This document shows, one piece after another, positions 1 to 8,276 of a DNA stretch of 9,220 bases. The position numbers and the translations under genes were made by a program. The DNA lies in contig CAXRCC010000030.1 of NCBI GenBank assembly GCA_964228975.1, positions 1-9,220 on the forward strand. Reading direction: 5' to 3'. The notes beneath the pieces are model-generated. The model saw only the letters and a list, made by a program, of their open reading frames with translations. It did no database searches and was not told where the DNA came from. How positions within the stretch are numbered: position 1 is the first letter of the stretch; each line of letters opens with the position of its first letter. This stretch comes from Paraneptunicella sp964228975 (GTDB lineage Bacteria > Pseudomonadota > Gammaproteobacteria > Enterobacterales > Alteromonadaceae).

Positions 1-1488
1 CAATCGGCTCACACCAAAAGCGGATAAGAAGCGCCAATCTTCCACGCCAATTTTTCTGCTCGCTTCCAATTGATCAACCAAGTTTTGTGAGGTTTTCTCA
101 CCTAAGCCAAACGTTCTGAATTGGAATGCATCTAGGCTGTAAATTTCATGAATATGTTTTATGCCAAAACCACTCAGTTTTTCGATAACCTTTGGGCCAA
201 ATCCGTCGTTGTTCCCCAATGTTTTAAAGAAGTGAATTAGCGTATTCTCGGTTTGTGCAGGGCAATCACTCTTGTTCGGACAAATAAGATGATCAGACTC
301 CCAAATTAAATGCGCTTTACAACTTGGGCATTCGGTAGGCAGATCGGGTTCCGCTTCTTTAATGACATCTTCAATTTTTGGAATGACCAAACCACTTCGA
401 ACAATTTGAACCACCGCACCAGGACCAATTTTCTTGGTCTTTACCATGTTGTAATGATGCACTGTTACACGGCTTATCGTTGCGCCACTCAATTTGGTTG
501 GCACAAGCTCCGCAACGGGAGAAATACGACCCGTTCTTGAGGTTTGAGGCGTGACTTTTAACACTTCAACTTGAGCAGATTCTTCATTAATCTTAAATGC
601 AATTTGCCAACGGTGATTCTTCCTTGTTGCCCCCATGTGTGCTTTAATCGCCTCATGAGTTGTTTCCAAAATAACGCCATCAATATCGAAATCTACCGCG
701 CTCCACATCACCGCTATAATCTCATCAAATTCTGCCATGATCTGAGAAAAGTGCTTAGTCTCATTTTTAATCAGTGCGAATGGATAAAAAACACAAGCCC
801 CATCATCGATGGCCTTTTGTACATTCTCATCCACTTTCTTTTCCGCAATAATCGCTGCTTGAATGTTTCTTGAGTTTTCAAACACCTGACTAAGCTCTTG
901 CTCAAAATAACTCTTTTTGATGACAATCTCGCCAGCGCCCAAACCTCGCTCACCGTTATCGGCTACTTGCAAACCACGTTCAAAAGCGCGGGTGATGTCC
1001 TGTCCACGGTAACCATCACCTCGTGTGTAAAGTGTTGTGCCATCGTCAAAAGCGGCGTAACCATCAAGTTTTGGGGTAACGCGCAATTCGATTTCACTTT
1101 CAGGCACATCAATTTCGTTAGCTGCTTTTAAAATTCGTTTGAGCCACTTTTCAATGTCTTCTTTTGAATACGCCTTTTCCGTAGAAAGCATTCTTTGAGG
1201 CAATTCAACCGTTTTCGCATCAACAAGCACTTCTGGCTCAACGTTATTAAGGAAAGGATGCTCAGGGTTAACTGATTTTCATTGGGAGATATAAGCGTCG
1301 TACTGCGAATCTTTTAAGGCTTGTTTACCCTCTCTATAAAGGGCGTTCGCTGCGCGAAGTAATATCGCTAGCTCTTCTTCAATCAACTCTTCTTTAAGGA
1401 AGAGCGCTTGTAGCTCGGAAGCGGTAGTCTTCAATTCCACCTTATCTAAAATAGCGATTTGTTCATCACTGAAGTTAATTTCTAACAT
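1..1488 (-). pseudogene. NAD+-dependent DNA ligase (LigA-like), internal stop, 3' end outside window
   Basis: This family seals DNA nicks using NAD+ through a lysyl-AMP intermediate. Reading from ATG at 1488 (AGGAG at 1497-1501, 8-base spacing), I translate one continuous frame of 496 codons, broken only by TGA at codon 70. Domain Ia ends in DSQYD (61-65). The adenylation domain has the KLDG nucleotidyl-lysine motif (Lys140), TRGDG (155-159), GE at 186-187, SRN at 206-208 and DIDG (268-271). The OB region has SRTGRISPVAEL. The zinc finger is Cys387, 390, 403 and 409 (spacing x2, x12, x5), followed by the start of the helix-hairpin-helix domain. The remaining HhH/BRCT part lies beyond the left edge. 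Oddities: the stop, Glu275 where E. coli LigA has motif IV Lys290, and Thr138 where it has Glu113. The sequence is divergent overall, so it may be a second ligase rather than housekeeping LigA. The first 69 codons form a closed ORF (1279-1488). Whether this is a true pseudogene or a sequencing error cannot be told here. Confidence 0.85.
1279..1281 (-). other. In-frame TGA stop interrupting the ligase frame
   Basis: The codons around the stop read YDAYISQ-stop-KSVNPEHPFL. In canonical LigA there are 12 residues between the YD of domain Ia and the HP that follows. Here there are also 12 counting the stop, so no indel is involved. The stop occupies the place of a usual Leu (the L of a REL-type motif), so TTA (Leu) to TGA is a one-base explanation. 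The downstream frame keeps family motifs throughout. Confidence 0.85.
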
Positions 1489-1496
1489 GAGTACTG

Positions 1497-1501
1497 CTCC
1501 T
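1497..1501 (-). promoter_or_regulatory. Shine-Dalgarno of the ligase gene
   Basis: The minus strand carries AGGAG 8 bases before the ATG at 1488. This strong, well-spaced site fixes the ligase start and shows that it has its own translation initiation, separate from zipA. I could not pick a convincing -35/-10 pair in 1502-1600. Confidence 0.65.
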
Positions 1502-1606
1502 ACAGATAAGACAAAAACTGAACGTGTTTAAAACGTTGTGGGAGTGCATAATTGCGGTGAGTTAAGTCGGTAGGACTATTCATTTCTTAACTTCCAAATA
1601 CAAGAC

Positions 1607-1630
1607 AGGCAGATGTGTACACATCTGCCT
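1607..1630 (-). terminator. Perfect 24-base palindrome, probable terminator after zipA
   Basis: The half site AGGCAGATGTGT is followed directly by its exact reverse complement. As RNA it folds into a 10-bp stem with a GUAC loop, 30 bases past the zipA stop. On the minus strand the tail (GTCTTGTATTT) is only moderately U-rich; on the plus strand four T follow. It most likely ends the smc-zipA transcript, perhaps in both directions, but an operator for a dimeric regulator just upstream of the ligase gene is also possible. Confidence 0.5.
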
Positions 1631-1651
1631 TTTCATTCACTTAAGTAAAAT

Positions 1652-1667
1652 GTAGCTTTTTAGCTAC
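1652..1667 (-). terminator. Small stem-loop overlapping the zipA stop codon
   Basis: On the minus strand GTAGCT, an AAAA loop and AGCTAC form a 6-bp stem followed by ATTTTACTT. The zipA stop codon TAA lies inside it. It is short but terminator-like, and it stands in tandem with the palindrome at 1607-1630. Confidence 0.35.
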
Positions 1668-2826
1668 GATTGATCATACGTCGACGTTCAAATTCTCTGA
1701 TTTTTTCAACGTATTGTTGCAAACTTTGTTTGGTGAGAAGGCTTCGACGCCCATCTAAGATTTGCCCACCAAATTCATCCGCCAATTTTCTTGCGGCATT
1801 ATGCATCATATTGAACACTTGTTGTGGTTCACCTTCAATCGGCAAAATCATAAACAAGGTAATGCCTTGAGTTTCGAAGGTTTCCATCGCATCAACATCA
1901 AAAGTGCCCGGCTTAAACATGTTAGCGAGACTAAACAATTTAGGCCCTTTACCATTGCTTGCGGCATGACGATGGAACACATTATGCTCACCAAATTTAA
2001 AACCCAGTGTTAGCAGCGCAGGTAATAACGCAGCGCCGGGGATGGCTTTGCCATCGGGCATTTTCACATTCAGTGCCAACACTTCTTCTTGAATATCTTC
2101 TTGTTTTTCTGTGCTTGGACTTTGCGCTTTCGCTTCCACTTTCATGCTTGGTTGCTGTTCAAAGTCCATACGAATTTGATCTTCTGCGCCGATTTTTGGC
2201 TCAACACGACTGGTAGCTGGTCGCTCTTTCTTATCTCCAGACACCAATTTTTTCGCTTTATCTGCGAACGATTCTTTCACTGGCTCTTCTTTTTCTGCCG
2301 CGTGTTTACGCTCTAATACCGGCTCGCTTTTCGGCGATGATGTGCTTTCTATCGAAGAATTAACGTTAATGGGAGCATGTACATCGTCGTTACCCGCTTT
2401 CAGCAACGAAGACGGTGGCTCAGGAATCACTTCTTCTTCGACTTCTTCAACACTTTGAGATTCTTCCTCTTGAGGCGGGCTCATTGGCGGCACTTCAGAA
2501 CGAGACACCGTTCTGACTTGACCAATACCGTCCTCATCAAAATCCGTGTTTAATTCATCTTTTATTAAATCCGGCGATATCGAAAAGTCTGAAATCTCAG
2601 GCTCTTTCTGTTCGCCTTCTTCGTACAAGCTTGGCTCAGATGTTAAGGGTGCTTCAAAATCACCTGACGACTTTTCTGCCTCAGCATGGGATATTCCAGG
2701 TTCTTTTCTGGCTTTCTGCTTGCTTTTTTCCACTGCATTTTTACGAATTGTCCACAAACCATGAACCAAAATTCCCAAAATACAGAAAACCCCTATTACG
2801 ATTATTGCGAGTCGCAAATCTTCCAT
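1660..2826 (-). CDS. zipA: Cell division protein ZipA
   Basis: ZipA anchors FtsZ filaments to the inner membrane at the septum and helps recruit later divisome proteins. The 388-residue product starts MEDLRLAIIVIG, matching the M-x-DLRL start of the family, with one N-terminal membrane helix (about 5-27) followed by basic residues. A long, low-complexity, Pro/Glu/Ser-rich linker (about 30-245) follows. The C-terminal FtsZ-binding domain (about 247-388) has recognisable ALNV, LLPALLTLGFKFGE, FSLANMFKPGTFD and GITLFMILP segments. It lies 16 bases after the smc stop, so it is almost surely co-transcribed. Start: an in-frame TTG at 2829 sits 8 bases after AAAGG, while the ATG at 2826 is 11 bases after it; I prefer the ATG because it matches the family N-terminus. 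Confidence 0.95.
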   Translation of the reverse strand: MEDLRLAIIVIGVFCILGILVHGLWTIRKNAVEKSKQKARKEPGISHAEAEKSSGDFEAPLTSEPSLYEEGEQKEPEISDFSISPDLIKDELNTDFDEDGIGQVRTVSRSEVPPMSPPQEEESQSVEEVEEEVIPEPPSSLLKAGNDDVHAPINVNSSIESTSSPKSEPVLERKHAAEKEEPVKESFADKAKKLVSGDKKERPATSRVEPKIGAEDQIRMDFEQQPSMKVEAKAQSPSTEKQEDIQEEVLALNVKMPDGKAIPGAALLPALLTLGFKFGEHNVFHRHAASNGKGPKLFSLANMFKPGTFDVDAMETFETQGITLFMILPIEGEPQQVFNMMHNAARKLADEFGGQILDGRRSLLTKQSLQQYVEKIREFERRRMINRS

Positions 2827-2842
2827 CAATTAACAAACCTTT

Positions 2843-5800
2843 CTACGCATTAACAATTGCGACAGCTTCTTCAACATCAACAGCAACAACTTTAGACACG
2901 CCGGGCTCCCCCATTGTGACGCCTGTTAGATGTAATGCCATTTCCATCGCAATTTTATTATGAGTTATATAGATAAACTGAACACTCTTTGACATTTCCG
3001 AAACCAGTTTACAGAAACGTCCAACATTCGCATCATCTAATGGTGCGTCGACTTCATCCAACAAACAAAAAGGTGCTGGATTTAATCGAAAAATTGCAAA
3101 AACTAATGATAAAGCGGTCAGTGCTTTTTCTCCACCGGAAAGGAGGTGAATTGTACTATTTTTCTTGCCGGGTGGTCGCGCCATAATCGTCACGCCCGTT
3201 TCAAGCAAATCATCCTCAGTTAAATCAAGGTAGGCAGAGCCACCACCAAATACTTTAGGGAACAATTGCTTCAAGTCATCATTCACTTGATCAAACGTTT
3301 CTTTGAATCGAAAACGCGTTTCTCTATCAATTTTACGAATCGCACTTTCTAGCGTGTCCAATGCAGACACCAAATCATCGTTTTGATCATCGAGATGCTG
3401 TTTTCGTTCAGCCTGCACTTCGTATTCTTCAACAGCGGCCAAATTAACCGCGCCCAAACGGCTCAGTGCCGATTGCGTTTTATCAAGTTCGTCTTGCCAA
3501 ACTTGCTCTTGCGCTTCTGCTGGCAAGGTTTCTAATAACGGCTTCAAAGGTTGCTGCATTTCTTGCAGTTGTTCGAGTACAGCACTGGCTCTTGCCTTAT
3601 AGCCCTCACAATCAACTCGTGTACTTTGCTGCACAGTTTTGGCCTTTTCAATGCGCAATTGCACACCTTCTCGCCCTTTTTCAAAATCCAATAACCTTTC
3701 TTCAACATCAGACAGCGCATCGCTCACTTCAGCTTGTTTAACCTGCTGTTCACTGCGTTCATCTAGCAATATCGCTAACCGCTCGGATTGCTCCTCCATG
3801 GGCAAAAGTAAGGTATCTTGCTCATCTTTCAAACGGGTTAGCTTTTCTTCTTCCGCCTTTAAATCCGATTGATGACGCACTAAATTTTGTTGTTCCGATT
3901 GATATTGGTTTTGCTGCGATTGAAATGACAGCGCTAGCTGATGTTTCTGTGACTGATACTGAGCAGCTGATTGCCTTAAATGCGCAATCTCTTGCTGCAT
4001 CTTTTCTCTGAGAGGCTCGAAGCTTTCCCCTCCTTCGCCGCTTTCTATTTGCTCTGCTTCCAATTCAACGATGGCTTCATTCAGTGACTCAAGTTGCGCT
4101 TGCTCGATAGCCATTTGCTCTTCTTGCACGGCTAAATCGGCTTGTAACCTTTCTAGTTGCTTTTCTTGGCGCGCCATCTGTTGCTGAATAAACTGTTTTT
4201 GTTGTTGGCTTTGATCCTGCTTCGCCTTTAGCTGTAGATGTTGCTGATCGGCGCTTTGCTTTTCACTTAGCGCTTTGCTCAATGCTTGAGCAGCCAAATC
4301 TAACGCCCCCTCTAGCTCAATATGTTTAGCCGATAAGGCATCAACCTCTTGTTCTAAATGCTTAATTTCATTGGCTTGCGCTAAAATACTGCCGTTTTGA
4401 TTACCTGTGCCATTAATAAGCCAGCCGGCCCCCCGCCAATATCCATCGGCAGTAATAACACTTTGCGCTTCGGTTAACGATGAGGCCAACGTATCTGCAT
4501 CTTTTGTACTTTGTGCTATAAAAATAGAATTAAGCCAAGCAGGGCAACGCGCATTCATACACTTGCTAGCCAGCGAATCCGGCTGCTTATCTTGGCTCAT
4601 GGCATCTGTGTACAGAATTTTTAATCCCGACGTGGTTTCATTTACGGCTTGCTCTGCAATATAAGCGCCCTGCCATTGTTGTAAGGCAGTTTCAAATGCT
4701 TTTTCCCAACCTGGTTCAACTGCCAACGTTTCCCAGAACGAAAGCATTTCATCAGGCTGTTTAGATAACCAATTTTCAATAGCATCGTTACCCTTTAATT
4801 GCTCTGCATAGAGGGTTTTTAGTCCGCTACATTGCGCCTGTGTTTTTTGCCACAGTTGAAAGCAAGATTGTTGCGCTTTTTGGCTTTGCTCATGATGAGA
4901 TTTGGCTGTATTTAACATATCGTCACACAAAGCAACTTGCTGTAATACGCCGTCTATCTCCTCTTCTAGCTCAATGCATTGTGCTTCTAATGAAGCTAAC
5001 TCATCTTGAAGATCCGTTGCCGTTAAACCAAGCATTTCCTCTTTAATTTCTGCAATGCGTTGCTCTGTTCTAAGCTGCATTTGCAGGCCAGACTGAATTT
5101 GGCTGTGAGTACTCTGAATGCGTTGCTTTAACTGGTTAAGTTGTTGTTCTTGTTGACGCCACTGCGCCTGCTTTTCTAAAAAGCGTGCCTCTTCGTCTTC
5201 TAACTGCGTGTTAAGCGCTTCAATTTGCTCATCGATTAACGCAATTTGCGGTTCAAATGAAGCGACTGTTTCGGTTAATGCCTCAACATTTCTTTCAGAC
5301 TCTGCCACTAATGCAATCAGTCGGGTACGCTCACTTTCTGCTTGCCTGCTTTCTCTCGCGACTTGCTCGGTACGTTGCTTCGCGTGAATTTGAGATTGCT
5401 CAATGCGGGTAATGTCAGTAGCAAGATTGAAAATCTTCTGTTGAATATCACTCAACGTTTGCTTTAGGTCGGCTTGATTCTCACGATATTGAATAATGCT
5501 CGTTTCACCGCCTCGCTGCTCGGCTACCAGTTTTTGAATATCGGTTTCTTGCTGCTCAATTTTTGCCTCAAGCTCTGTCACCACAGCGCTATGTTTCAAC
5601 CAACGAATCGCTGCTAATTCCGCTTTGTATTTGCGTTCTTTGGCTTTTAACTCTTTGTAGCGTCTTGCTGCTGCGGCTTGTCGTTGGAGCTTATCCAATT
5701 GTTGCCCAAGTTCAACGCGCACATCTTCCAACCGTTCCAAGTTTTCGCGGGTATGCCTGATTCGGTTTTCAGTTTCGCGACGGCGCTCTTTATATTTTGA

Positions 5801-6310
5801 TACGCCCGCCGCTTCCTCGATGAAAACCCGTAATTCTTGGGGTTTTGATTCAATTAACCGAGAGATCATGCCTTGTTCAATAATGGCGTAACTGCGAGGT
5901 CCAAGCCCTGTGCCTAAAAAGAGATCTGTTACATCACGCCGACGACATTTAGCGCTATTTAGGTAGTAAGTGGATACGGTATCACGCGTAACAACACGTT
6001 TTACCGATAACTCATTGTAACGAGCGAATTCACCTTCAATACGGCCACTGCTGTTATCAAACACCAATTCAACACTGCACTGAGAAACAGGCTTTCGCGC
6101 TGAAGAGCCGTTAAAAATGACATCTGTCATGGCATCGCCGCGTAAATTCTTAGCAGAGCTTTCACCAAGCACCCAACGCACGGCATCGATAACATTGGAT
6201 TTTCCACAGCCGTTCGGACCCACTATTGCGGTCATATCATCGGGAAAAGGTATGTTGGTAGGATCAACAAAGGACTTGAAGCCAGCTAATCTAATCTTTT
6301 TTAAACGCAT
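2843..6310 (-). CDS. smc: Chromosome partition protein SMC
   Basis: SMC is the ATPase core of the bacterial SMC-ScpAB condensin, which compacts and segregates chromosomes. The 1155-residue product is complete. The N-terminal head begins MRLKKIRLAGFKSFVDPT with Walker A GPNGCGKS at 31-38. Two long Gln/Glu/Lys-rich coiled-coil arms run from about 165 to 500 and from about 640 to 985, around a globular hinge at about 500-640. The C-terminal head has the ABC signature LSGGE (1057-1061), Walker B CLLDE (1082-1086), the D-loop APLDDAN and the switch His in ITHNK (His1117). All catalytic motifs are intact. It is the first gene of an operon with zipA. The start is fixed by the family N-terminus. ScpA and ScpB are not in this window. 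Confidence 0.98.
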   Translation of the reverse strand: MRLKKIRLAGFKSFVDPTNIPFPDDMTAIVGPNGCGKSNVIDAVRWVLGESSAKNLRGDAMTDVIFNGSSARKPVSQCSVELVFDNSSGRIEGEFARYNELSVKRVVTRDTVSTYYLNSAKCRRRDVTDLFLGTGLGPRSYAIIEQGMISRLIESKPQELRVFIEEAAGVSKYKERRRETENRIRHTRENLERLEDVRVELGQQLDKLQRQAAAARRYKELKAKERKYKAELAAIRWLKHSAVVTELEAKIEQQETDIQKLVAEQRGGETSIIQYRENQADLKQTLSDIQQKIFNLATDITRIEQSQIHAKQRTEQVARESRQAESERTRLIALVAESERNVEALTETVASFEPQIALIDEQIEALNTQLEDEEARFLEKQAQWRQQEQQLNQLKQRIQSTHSQIQSGLQMQLRTEQRIAEIKEEMLGLTATDLQDELASLEAQCIELEEEIDGVLQQVALCDDMLNTAKSHHEQSQKAQQSCFQLWQKTQAQCSGLKTLYAEQLKGNDAIENWLSKQPDEMLSFWETLAVEPGWEKAFETALQQWQGAYIAEQAVNETTSGLKILYTDAMSQDKQPDSLASKCMNARCPAWLNSIFIAQSTKDADTLASSLTEAQSVITADGYWRGAGWLINGTGNQNGSILAQANEIKHLEQEVDALSAKHIELEGALDLAAQALSKALSEKQSADQQHLQLKAKQDQSQQQKQFIQQQMARQEKQLERLQADLAVQEEQMAIEQAQLESLNEAIVELEAEQIESGEGGESFEPLREKMQQEIAHLRQSAAQYQSQKHQLALSFQSQQNQYQSEQQNLVRHQSDLKAEEEKLTRLKDEQDTLLLPMEEQSERLAILLDERSEQQVKQAEVSDALSDVEERLLDFEKGREGVQLRIEKAKTVQQSTRVDCEGYKARASAVLEQLQEMQQPLKPLLETLPAEAQEQVWQDELDKTQSALSRLGAVNLAAVEEYEVQAERKQHLDDQNDDLVSALDTLESAIRKIDRETRFRFKETFDQVNDDLKQLFPKVFGGGSAYLDLTEDDLLETGVTIMARPPGKKNSTIHLLSGGEKALTALSLVFAIFRLNPAPFCLLDEVDAPLDDANVGRFCKLVSEMSKSVQFIYITHNKIAMEMALHLTGVTMGEPGVSKVVAVDVEEAVAIVNA

Positions 6311-6506
6311 TCACTGCTATGCTAAAACTATCTGTTTTTATTACAACAAGTTATCTAATACGTAATTCTAGCGTTAGATACCCTAATGGGGAACGTATTT
6401 TTATTGAATCTCATGCAAACAGCGCTCACTGACGGTAACAATTGCTGATTCCCCCCAGTAAAGATAGCCTTTACAATGCAATTATGATGAGAAGTAACAA
6501 AAATAA
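6311..6506. promoter_or_regulatory. Divergent control region between smc and cysZ
   Basis: These 196 bases must hold the promoters of both smc (minus) and cysZ (plus). They contain nested inverted repeats: TATCTAA at 6352-6358 with TTAGATA at 6374-6380; AATACGT at 6357-6363 with ACGTATT at 6393-6399; and CCC-TAAT-GGG at 6381-6390. For cysZ, TACAAT (6472-6477) and TATGAT (6483-6488) each match the -10 consensus at five of six positions, but neither has a good -35. No clear smc promoter could be chosen. Confidence 0.45.
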
Positions 6507-7262
6507 ATGACAAAATTTATGCAAACACATTCTGGCGCAGGGTACTTTTTACTCGGCTTTAAACTTATCCGCACTAAAGGCATTCGCCGATTCGTCTTCA
6601 TTCCCTTTATCGTTAATCTTATTTTATTTGGCAGCGCATTTTACTATTTGTTTGGTCGAATTGATGAACTCGTTGTTTACCTCATGGGTGCCTTACCCAG
6701 CTGGCTGGACTGGCTAAAAGACGCAGTTGCGTTTTTTGTGTGGCCCCTAGCGGTCATTGGTATTTTGCTCGTTTCCGCTTACCTATTTAGCACTCTGGCT
6801 AACTGGATTGCCGCACCATTCAATGGGCTTTTGTCCGAAAAAATGGAACTGCTGCTCACGGGAAAACGTGCAGATGAAGGTTCATTTGTCACTTTATTAA
6901 AAGACATACCTCGTACTTTATTTCGTGAATTGGTTAAGTTGAAATACTACTTACCTCGCGCGTTACTATTTCTTTTACTGTTCTTTTTCCTACCTATCGC
7001 GGGACAAGTCCTTTGGTTCCTGTTTTGCGCGTGGATGATGGCAGTGCAGTATTGTGATTACCCTTACGACAACCATAAAGTTGCCTTTCAGGATATGAAA
7101 GCGGACTTATTAAAGAACAAAAGCGATGCCTACTCATTCGGCACTGTTGTGATGTTGTTCTCTATGATCCCCATCGTGAATTTTTTAGTGATGCCTGTCG
7201 CCATATGCGGTGCAACGGCAATGTGGGTAGATAAGCTAAAAGCGCAACACGTTAAATCGTAA
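6507..7262 (+). CDS. cysZ: Sulfate transporter CysZ
   Basis: CysZ is an inner-membrane sulfate permease that feeds the assimilatory cysteine pathway (EI24/CysZ family). At 251 residues it is close to the E. coli length (about 253). Hydrophobic segments lie at about 29-50, 73-105, 150-180 and 212-238. Family signatures are NWIAAPFNGLLSE (99-111), in the second hydrophobic stretch, and AVQYCDYPYDNHKVAF (179-194), nearly identical to the E. coli segment. The ATG at 6507 gives the expected N-terminus; only a weak purine-rich GAGAAG lies upstream. It is divergent from smc and convergent with the diguanylate cyclase, with 11 bases between stops and no terminator visible there. No CysB-type site could be recognised. 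Confidence 0.95.
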   Translation: MTKFMQTHSGAGYFLLGFKLIRTKGIRRFVFIPFIVNLILFGSAFYYLFGRIDELVVYLMGALPSWLDWLKDAVAFFVWPLAVIGILLVSAYLFSTLANWIAAPFNGLLSEKMELLLTGKRADEGSFVTLLKDIPRTLFRELVKLKYYLPRALLFLLLFFFLPIAGQVLWFLFCAWMMAVQYCDYPYDNHKVAFQDMKADLLKNKSDAYSFGTVVMLFSMIPIVNFLVMPVAICGATAMWVDKLKAQHVKS

Positions 7263-7273
7263 ATGCGCTACAA

Positions 7274-8236
7274 CTAATTTGCCGTCGAGGCATGAAGTTC
7301 ATTATCAAAGTGCGGCGTTGCCTGATGCGCCGTACTGCATATCACTTGATTTCGGCCCGCGTTTTTCGCCTGATAAAGCGCTTTGTCGGCCAAATCAATA
7401 GCAACATCAAAACTGTCACGGGGCTGATATTCTACAACCCCCACACTGGTCGATTTGACGATTTCTCGACCATCAATTTCATAATGCGATGATTCATAAC
7501 GAGCGCGAATTCGCTCTGCAACCCGTTCAGCAACATCCATTCCGCCATCTAAAATCACTAAAAATTCTTCTCCGCCATAACGAAATGCATAGTCTTTATC
7601 ACGAATTTCACAACGGATAATATCCGCCATATGAATAATGAGCTTATCTCCTTCTAAATGCCCATAATTGTCGTTAATTTCTTTAAAACGATCTAAATCT
7701 ATCATAATTAATGATAATTTTTGGCTAGGTAAATAAGCACACTTTATTTGACTGATAAACTCAGTATTTAAAAAACGACGGTTATATAACTTTGATAAAG
7801 AATCAGTATTACTGGCTTTAGTTAATTCAACTTTTTGTTTTTGTAAGACTCTTAATTGTTGTTTATATCGATTAGACCACTTAAACACTGAAACGGACAC
7901 AATAATAATGCCTAAATTATTCGCAATGTTTTCAAAAACTAAGCTTATCCACTGTGGTTGGATACTTACAAACTCGTCCATTAAGTCATGAGCATGCCCA
8001 ATCAAGAGGCAACATAAACCCGCAAACAACATGGCCGAGTTAGAGGAATTGGAGCGAAGGCGAATATTGATGATCAGCATCATCAATATGAAGCTAATTG
8101 CGAAGATCTCGCTGATAGCGTCGTTGTAATCGATGAGATGAGGCTCTAGCGCAACGTTACTTTGGAGTATCCACACACTCCAACTTAGCAATAAAAGCAT
8201 CAACCCAAAAAGCGTGTAAATACGATCGGTGTTCAT
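7274..8236 (-). CDS. Membrane-bound diguanylate cyclase (GGDEF protein)
   Basis: The predicted reaction is synthesis of cyclic di-GMP from two GTP at the inner membrane. From the ATG at 8236 the product has 320 residues: four likely membrane helices (about 6-25, 42-59, 67-83, 98-119), a short charged coiled linker, and a C-terminal GGDEF domain (about 145-300). The domain starts with DSLSKLYNRRF and has the metal-binding IDLD (Asp180) and catalytic GGEEF (221-225). RDKD (212-215), five residues before it, is a complete RxxD inhibitory site, so product feedback is likely. The membrane part carries HAHDLMDEF after the third helix; its signal is unknown. Start: an in-frame ATG at 8248 directly abuts AGAAGG with no spacing, so I prefer the ATG at 8236, 12 bases after AGAAGG; both remain possible. 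Confidence 0.92.
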   Translation of the reverse strand: MNTDRIYTLFGLMLLLLSWSVWILQSNVALEPHLIDYNDAISEIFAISFILMMLIINIRLRSNSSNSAMLFAGLCCLLIGHAHDLMDEFVSIQPQWISLVFENIANNLGIIIVSVSVFKWSNRYKQQLRVLQKQKVELTKASNTDSLSKLYNRRFLNTEFISQIKCAYLPSQKLSLIMIDLDRFKEINDNYGHLEGDKLIIHMADIIRCEIRDKDYAFRYGGEEFLVILDGGMDVAERVAERIRARYESSHYEIDGREIVKSTSVGVVEYQPRDSFDVAIDLADKALYQAKNAGRNQVICSTAHQATPHFDNELHASTAN

Positions 8237-8276
8237 ATCATTCTTCATCCTTCTCTACAGGATAAAGAATACGATC

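Noticed and set aside
310..1131. Plus-strand and off-frame open stretches across the ligase region
   Set aside because: They lie opposite or out of frame with the ligase, which carries clear family motifs; none shows a recognisable domain.
1240..1281. Selenocysteine or programmed recoding of the TGA in the ligase
   Set aside because: The aligned family residue is Leu, not Cys, and the downstream RNA offers only a 4-bp TCAG/CTGA stem too near the codon, not a bacterial SECIS. A nonsense change or sequencing error is simpler.
1270..1284. Translational restart at the ATG overlapping the TGA (ATGA)
   Set aside because: That ATG is in another frame and reaches TAA after four codons (MKIS), so it cannot rescue the ligase.
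2827..2829. TTG start for ZipA, one codon upstream
   Set aside because: The spacing to AAAGG is good, but family members start at the Met just before the x-DLRL motif. It adds only one residue, so it remains a minor alternative.
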